Below, piece by piece: positions 40,241 through 44,892 of a stretch of 44,892 bases of DNA (position 1 is the first letter of the stretch; each line of letters begins with the position of its first letter). The stretch spans positions 1 to 44,892 of the forward strand of contig JACREC010000101.1 of NCBI GenBank assembly GCA_016218445.1, in the 5' to 3' direction. Under the pieces are notes generated by a model. That model did no database searches and had not been told where the DNA came from. It saw nothing but the letters and a program-made list of their open reading frames with translations. The position numbers and the translations under genes were made by a program. Source of the stretch: Nitrosomonadales bacterium (GTDB taxonomy: Bacteria > Pseudomonadota > Gammaproteobacteria > Burkholderiales > Gallionellaceae).

Positions 40241-41148
40241 AACTTGCCCTCGGCCCCGTTCTTTACTATTGGACGCAGGAGAAGTTGCAGGAATTCTATG
40301 AGGAAATTGCCGCTGCTCCGGTAGATATAGTTTATCTCGGAGAAACGGTTTGCTCCCGGCGCCATATCATGCGCCTGTCAGACTGGCTGGAAGTGGCGGA
40401 AATGCTTGCTGCTGCCGGCAAAACAGTGGTTCTTTCCACCCTCGCATTGATCGAGTCCGAGTCCGACCTGAAGTCACTGCGCAGGATTGCGGAAAACAGC
40501 GACTTCACGGTGGAAGCCAATGACATGGGAGCCGTGCACCGTCTGGCGAACCGCATGCCTTTCATTGCCGGGCCTTATCTCAATATCTACAACCCGCAGA
40601 CTTTGCATCTGGTCGCATCTCTCGGCGCCCGGCGCTGGGTCATGCCGGTGGAAATGTCACATGAGGCGCTGCAACCGCTGCAGCAATTGCGACCGGAGGG
40701 AATGGAAACAGAAGTGTTTTCCTACGGCAGGCTGCCGCTGGCTTTTTCTTCGCGCTGTTTCACTGCGCGCTTTCACAACCTGCCCAAGGACGACTGCCGC
40801 TTCCTGTGCATCAACGACCCTGACGGCAAGACCATGCGCACGCGGGAAGGCAAGCCGTTCCTGGTGATCAACGGCACCCAAACCCAGTCTGCACTGGTGT
40901 ACAACCTGATCGGCGATCTTGATTCACTCCGGAATGCCGGTGTGGATGTAGTGCGCATCAGCCCGCAATCCGAACACACCGCGGAAATTATCCGCCTGTT
41001 CCGCGACCGCCTGGAGCAGCGAATAAGCCCAGAAAACGCTGCGCAGCAAATCGAGAGCGTAATGCCGGAAGCAGCCTGCAACGGCTACTGGCATGGGCGT
41101 CCGGGGATGGAGCAGATGTTTCTTGCCAGCGCCATGCAACACGAATGA
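40237..41148 (+). CDS. ubiV: O2-independent ubiquinone hydroxylation subunit UbiV (U32 family)
   Basis: A 303-residue partner of UbiU. The N-terminus MKLALGPVLYYW is typical of UbiV. VDIVYLGETVCSRRH (Cys about residue 39), SRCFTARFHNLPKDDCRFLC (three Cys about 170-187) give the four cluster ligands. The ATG at 40237 overlaps the ubiU stop (ATGA); an in-frame ATG at 40231 would add two residues. The usual third gene ubiT (SCP2-type) is not in the window. It is convergent with the Res-like gene, 35 bp apart. Confidence 0.93.
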   Translation: MKLALGPVLYYWTQEKLQEFYEEIAAAPVDIVYLGETVCSRRHIMRLSDWLEVAEMLAAAGKTVVLSTLALIESESDLKSLRRIAENSDFTVEANDMGAVHRLANRMPFIAGPYLNIYNPQTLHLVASLGARRWVMPVEMSHEALQPLQQLRPEGMETEVFSYGRLPLAFSSRCFTARFHNLPKDDCRFLCINDPDGKTMRTREGKPFLVINGTQTQSALVYNLIGDLDSLRNAGVDVVRISPQSEHTAEIIRLFRDRLEQRISPENAAQQIESVMPEAACNGYWHGRPGMEQMFLASAMQHE

Positions 41149-41183
41149 GCGCTTGCGTGGAGGATTTGATTCGGCGGTATGGT

Positions 41184-43865
41184 TTATGTTGTGAACTGTA
41201 GCGCCAACCCATCCAGCGTCATATTCACTGCAATCGCGTTATGCGGGATCAGAACATAGCGCCAAGGCTTGCTGCCATTTGCAAGCGCATAGTCAGTCGC
41301 ATTCTTGCACCACCTGATTGCTGCTTCCTTTTTGGCTACTACAACGGGATCGGTCATCTGGTTACTGGCCTTGGGTTCCAGCATGTAGATTGCACCATCC
41401 GTTTCGGCAACAAAATCCGGCTGATACTCCAGATGGTCTGCCCCCTGCTTATAGAAAATCTGGAACTGCCCCTTGGCAGGCTTGAACCACTTCTCGGCAT
41501 CGCGCTCAAGAATGACTGCCAGCACGCGCTCCGCCTCAGAACCAAACTTTTGCTCCGTATACAAGCAGCGCTTGAAACCGCCAAACACATACTTCGACAT
41601 ATTGCTCTTATCTTCAGGAGACACGCGATAATCAGCGGGCGGCTCATTGACGGAGTAGGCGCTCCGCTTGAGTTCCGTGTAACCTTTGCGCACCACCACA
41701 TCGTAATCCACCGCATCTTCCCAGCTATGCTCCTGCATTTGTGCAAAGATGAACTTTGCAATCGGGCGCTGGTAGCAGCGCAACACCTTACCTGTTTCAT
41801 CCTCAGATAAGTAAGAGCAAAAATGCTTAACGGTTTGCGCGGCCAGGTCATACAGCAGGTCAGCCTGATCATCGTAAGAAATATCGTTGATGTCCACCAA
41901 GCCGCTGACGACATAATCCTCCAGTCGCTTCTCCACAATGCCACCGTTTCCCATCGTCACTACATCAAGCTGATTGGTGCGCAGATGTTGGATCCATAGA
42001 TCCTCCGACACGGCCGGATAGCTGAGTGCATCCAGATTCAGGGCAAAGGACTTGAATCCGGCTTTCACCTCGCCCTTCGGCACGACCTGAATACGTGGAA
42101 TTTCTATCGTCTGTTGTGTCACCAATTCGACCGCCTTCGCTACGACGGCGGCGAAATCTGGAAGCTCTGTCACGCCTTCCAATTCCATTTGTGTGGGGCG
42201 ATGCTGTTCCTGCACCGCCTTGACGATAGCCGCCTGAATCTCGGGATTTTTCAGGTGCGCCAGTGTTGGCACGGTCGCAGGCTGATCCTCCAGCTTGCGG
42301 ATCACCTCGTAAGCGATTTGTGCCACCTTCTGCTCTTCCGGCTTGGTGAAAGCGGGCTGCACATCCTGCCCTGCCACCTTGGTGCTGCCAGTCGCATCGG
42401 CTGGCTTCAACCCCAACATGGAAGCAAGCTGCGATTGCGAAACCAGCGTCATCGTCTTCTGACCGAAGTCATCGTCATCCAGTATCACCGCCTTCAGGTG
42501 AATGGCGGAATCCGGCTTGTTGGCCTCATCAATGATTTCCTGAAACTTATCGTGAGCAACGATGTTCAGCCTGTCCACCGCAATCACACCCGTACGCTTG
42601 CCATACGGCAGGCGCAGGCCGCGCCCGATAGACTGCTCGATCAGGATGCGCGCATTGGCGGCACGTAATGGCACGATGGTATAGAGGTTGGTCACATCCC
42701 AGCCTTCTTTCAGCATGTTGACGTGGATGACGATCTCGGTCGGTTCTTCGGTGTGTTCCACCTTTAGCAGCCGCTCGATCATTTCCTCCTCTTCGGCACC
42801 GGTACGGCTCGAATCAACCTGAATGACCTTGTCCTTGTAGCGCCCCTCGAAAAAATCAACCGACTGGATCAACGCCAACAGCGAACCTGCATGGGTCGTG
42901 TCCCGCGCGATCACCAGCAGGAAAGGCTTGACGATCTTGTTATCGGTTTCGCGGGCGTAAGTTTCCAGTTCCACCTTCACGCTCTCGTGCAGACGCACAC
43001 CGTCTTGCAACTTCATCTGCTCAATCGCATCTGGCGACATCCCTGCCGGATTGAAATTCTTGCGTGTCACCACGGCAGGCTCTTTCACGAAACCATCTTC
43101 CATCGCACGGCCCAGGGGGTAATCCACAATCACATTCTTGAAAGGCACTGCGCCCTTGGTTCCTTCCACAAACGGCGTGGCCGTCAGCTCCAGCCCCAGG
43201 ATAGGTTTCAGTTCGTTAATCGCCCTGATCCCGGCACTCGCGCGATAACGATGCGACTCATCCATCAGCAACACCAAATCGGGCAATCCGGCCAGATAAT
43301 CGAAATAACTCTCGCCGATATATTCCGACAGCCGCTTGATGCGCGGCGACTTGCCGCCGCGCACCTCGGAATTGATTTTCGAGATGTTGAAAATGTTGAT
43401 GCGCACCCCGCCGAACAGCACACCGCTGGCGGGGTCATGCTGGTCGTAGTTATCGCCGGTAATGATGACAGGCGCGTCAATGGCAAATTCCGAGATGCCC
43501 TTGAACACATACTTCGGATGCGTGCGGTCGCTGAAATCTGCGATCAGCTTGTTGTAGATGGTCAGGTTCGGCGCCAGCACGAAGAAATTGTTGATGCCGT
43601 GCGCCAAGTGCAGATAACTGATAAACGCACCCATCAGCCGCGTCTTGCCGACACCTGTAGCCAGCGCAAAACACAACGACGGGAACTCCCGCTCGAAATC
43701 AGTCACCGATGGAAACTCGCTATGAATGATCTCCAGCGCGGCGGCAACGTCCGCCCCCTTTCTGGGTGGAACAATTTCAGTGATGCGGTCGAGAATCTCC
43801 AGCGAGCGGCGTTGCGGTGCGCGCAGACTCAAGCGCCCGGCGATGGCATTCACATGGCGATTCAT
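41184..43865 (-). CDS. Type III restriction Res-like helicase-nuclease
   Basis: An 893-residue SF2 ATP-dependent DNA translocase/nuclease. Motif I is FALATGVGKTRLMGAF (about residue 70), motif II is LLMDESHRYRAS (DESH, about 205), motif III LTATPF, and motif VI EQSIGRGLRLPYGKR (about 415). The C-terminal nuclease has PDFVAETDG and, after 8 residues, LEPKAS (PD-ExK, about residues 825-845). That order is the Res subunit of type III restriction enzymes. The Mod methyltransferase, needed for a type III system, is not visible; it may lie past the right edge. The ATG overlaps the upstream nuclease stop (ATGA), showing coupling. Confidence 0.88.
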   Translation of the reverse strand: MNRHVNAIAGRLSLRAPQRRSLEILDRITEIVPPRKGADVAAALEIIHSEFPSVTDFEREFPSLCFALATGVGKTRLMGAFISYLHLAHGINNFFVLAPNLTIYNKLIADFSDRTHPKYVFKGISEFAIDAPVIITGDNYDQHDPASGVLFGGVRINIFNISKINSEVRGGKSPRIKRLSEYIGESYFDYLAGLPDLVLLMDESHRYRASAGIRAINELKPILGLELTATPFVEGTKGAVPFKNVIVDYPLGRAMEDGFVKEPAVVTRKNFNPAGMSPDAIEQMKLQDGVRLHESVKVELETYARETDNKIVKPFLLVIARDTTHAGSLLALIQSVDFFEGRYKDKVIQVDSSRTGAEEEEMIERLLKVEHTEEPTEIVIHVNMLKEGWDVTNLYTIVPLRAANARILIEQSIGRGLRLPYGKRTGVIAVDRLNIVAHDKFQEIIDEANKPDSAIHLKAVILDDDDFGQKTMTLVSQSQLASMLGLKPADATGSTKVAGQDVQPAFTKPEEQKVAQIAYEVIRKLEDQPATVPTLAHLKNPEIQAAIVKAVQEQHRPTQMELEGVTELPDFAAVVAKAVELVTQQTIEIPRIQVVPKGEVKAGFKSFALNLDALSYPAVSEDLWIQHLRTNQLDVVTMGNGGIVEKRLEDYVVSGLVDINDISYDDQADLLYDLAAQTVKHFCSYLSEDETGKVLRCYQRPIAKFIFAQMQEHSWEDAVDYDVVVRKGYTELKRSAYSVNEPPADYRVSPEDKSNMSKYVFGGFKRCLYTEQKFGSEAERVLAVILERDAEKWFKPAKGQFQIFYKQGADHLEYQPDFVAETDGAIYMLEPKASNQMTDPVVVAKKEAAIRWCKNATDYALANGSKPWRYVLIPHNAIAVNMTLDGLALQFTT

Positions 43866-44892
43866 TCAGATTTTCCCTTGTTCTTTTTTGATGCCGATTT
43901 TTTCAAGCCGGGTGCGACTTTCCGCGCAGTTGTTAAGTTTTTCTTAATAACTGCCTTACTGGCTGGCGGCACCAAATACCGCAGTTCCCGCCGAAGCTCG
44001 TTTTCAAGTTCCTCGACGGTAGGCAGATGAAGCTGATAGCGGCTGGTGAAAATATTGCGCTCCTGCTGTTCACCCAGCGTGTACTTCACCACGGCGTCAT
44101 TTTTATCCGGGCACAGGATCAGCCCCAGCGTCGGGTTGTCGCCCTCGGTGCGCCGCTCGCGGTCGTAGTAATTCACGTAGAACTGAATCTGCCCAAGATC
44201 GGCGTGGGTCAGTTTTCCCACCTTCAGGTCAATCAGTACAAAGCACTTCAACACCGTGTGGTAGAAAACCAGATCAATGTAGAAGTGGTCGCCATCGAGC
44301 GTGATGCGCTCCTGCCGCGACACAAACGCAAAACCTTTGCCCAACTCCAACAGAAAGGTTTCCAGATTGCTGATCAGCGCCTGCTCCAGTTTGGACTCCA
44401 CCAAACGCGGCGATTCCGGCAGATCAAGAAACTCCAATACTACCGGGTCTTTCAGCACATCTATCGGCTGTGCGACTTCCTGCCCATGAACTGCCAGGCG
44501 CATCAGCCCTTTCTTGTCCCGGCTTTTCGCCAGCCGGTCGAATAGCAGGCTGTTGATCTGTCGCTCCAGCTCGCGCGCCGACCAGGCATTGCGAATCGCT
44601 TCGATTTCGTAAAAATCCCGCGCTTCGGAACGGCTGACGCGCAACAGCGTCCGGTAATGTGTCCAGGAAAGATGGGAGTGCAACACGCCCGGTTGCCAGG
44701 TAGCTGCCGAAAGCGCTACCCCAGATTGTCCACGCGCCGCGTGGATAATCATTGCTTCCGAAGATTCTCCACGCGCTGCGTGGAGAATTCCTTCCTCCGG
44801 CAACAAGTGGGAATAACACTGGTAAAACTGCTTCATGTAAAACAGATTCTGCGGCGACCATCCTTTTCCATAGCTTGCAGACAGCCTCTCCG
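43862..44892 (-). CDS. PDDEXK nuclease, DUF1016/YhcG family (5' end beyond window)
   Basis: A partial gene: 343 residues are visible and the frame stays open to the right edge. The visible N-terminal part, KGWSPQNLFYMKQFYQCY, is the end of a DUF1016_N motif, so the ATG at 44836 is internal. The nuclease core is FYIDLVFYHTVLKCFVLIDLK (PD-(D/E)xK-type, about 205 residues from 44836) with LGQIQFYVNYYDRE. The last 40 residues are Lys-rich. YhcG-like nucleases often accompany restriction or other defence genes, as here. Two short palindromes encode a doubled HAARG near the N-terminus. Confidence 0.88.
   Translation of the reverse strand, partial: ERLSASYGKGWSPQNLFYMKQFYQCYSHLLPEEGILHAARGESSEAMIIHAARGQSGVALSAATWQPGVLHSHLSWTHYRTLLRVSRSEARDFYEIEAIRNAWSARELERQINSLLFDRLAKSRDKKGLMRLAVHGQEVAQPIDVLKDPVVLEFLDLPESPRLVESKLEQALISNLETFLLELGKGFAFVSRQERITLDGDHFYIDLVFYHTVLKCFVLIDLKVGKLTHADLGQIQFYVNYYDRERRTEGDNPTLGLILCPDKNDAVVKYTLGEQQERNIFTSRYQLHLPTVEELENELRRELRYLVPPASKAVIKKNLTTARKVAPGLKKSASKKNKGKSE
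44729..44788. repeat. Paired palindromes within the DUF1016 coding sequence
   Basis: TCCACGC-N3-GCGTGGA (44729-44745) and ATTCTCCACGC-N3-GCGTGGAGAAT (44764-44788) stand 37 bp apart and encode two copies of HAARG. The first has a near-matching outer arm as well. Such a doubled hairpin inside coding sequence is unusual. Confidence 0.75.

Noticed and set aside
42891-44030. 379-residue open frame on the plus strand
   Set aside because: Antisense to the Res-like gene, whose motifs are intact; the composition is shadow-like.
1-44892. CRISPR arrays, tRNA or rRNA genes
   Set aside because: No regularly spaced repeats, cloverleaf with tRNA consensus boxes, or rRNA-like sequence was seen. The branched repeat at 29-162 lacks tRNA invariant positions.

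Overview
The window looks like chromosome of a microaerobic or facultatively anaerobic betaproteobacterium. The gene content (yibN-grxC-secB, gpmI-envC-ctpA, fnr-hemN, ubiU-ubiV, several cytochrome genes) and the style of small intergenic repeats suggest the Gallionellaceae/Nitrosomonadales. That assignment is inference: no rRNA or other taxonomic marker is present.

Layout. (1) 1-1379, minus strand: secB, grxC and a membrane rhodanese (yibN). (2) 1360-8372, minus strand: a PglL-type O-oligosaccharyltransferase, an RND permease, its membrane fusion protein and an ArsR-family repressor. This block sits between yibN and gpmI, which are neighbours in E. coli. (3) 8488-14228, plus strand: gpmI, envC, ctpA, a MoeB/ThiF-like E1 enzyme and an rRNA pseudouridine synthase. 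(4) 14238-19657, minus strand: a TlpA thioredoxin, a small DUF5062-like protein, an endonuclease/exonuclease/phosphatase-fold enzyme, mutY and an AsmA-family protein, separated by repeats. (5) 19788-25377: a nitronate-monooxygenase-like enzyme and hemN, then fnr, a small c-type cytochrome, an unlisted 59-residue membrane protein and heme A synthase. (6) 25374-35501, minus strand: a ten-gene respiratory locus. (7) 35834-41148: a VasI-like secreted protein, a SirB protein, a SCO lipoprotein, a DUF3551-like protein, a radical SAM protein and ubiU-ubiV. (8) 41184 to the right edge: a type III restriction Res-like helicase-nuclease and a PDDEXK nuclease cut by the window end.

The most interesting part is 25374-35501. 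One half encodes a ba3-like (B-family) heme-copper enzyme with an intact CuA subunit. Its helix VI tyrosine, which is cross-linked to the copper ligand in O2 reductases, is glutamine here; this is a feature of NO-reductase-like relatives. Heme A synthesis genes, SCO copper chaperones and two tiny single-helix proteins accompany it. The other half encodes a second heme-copper subunit I in which the paired CuB histidines are Asp-Asn. It lies between two paralogous cytochrome b proteins, one fused to two [4Fe-4S] clusters and an MvhD-type domain, the other to a [2Fe-2S] ferredoxin and a flavin/NAD(P)H reductase. A strong palindrome resembling an NsrR (NO-sensing repressor) site precedes this half. 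A weaker one, plus an FNR box, precedes the other. I propose an FNR/NsrR-type controlled NO-respiring or electron-redistributing system that links quinol, ferredoxin/NAD(P)H and heme-copper chemistry.

A second theme is repeats. Small structured repeats lie immediately after at least five minus-strand stop codons, several bracketed by their own 11-16 bp inverted repeats. Others have entered coding sequence: the RND permease, the fusion protein (two in-frame inserts), the GpmI tail and the EnvC signal peptide. No tRNA, rRNA, CRISPR array, transposase or prophage was seen.
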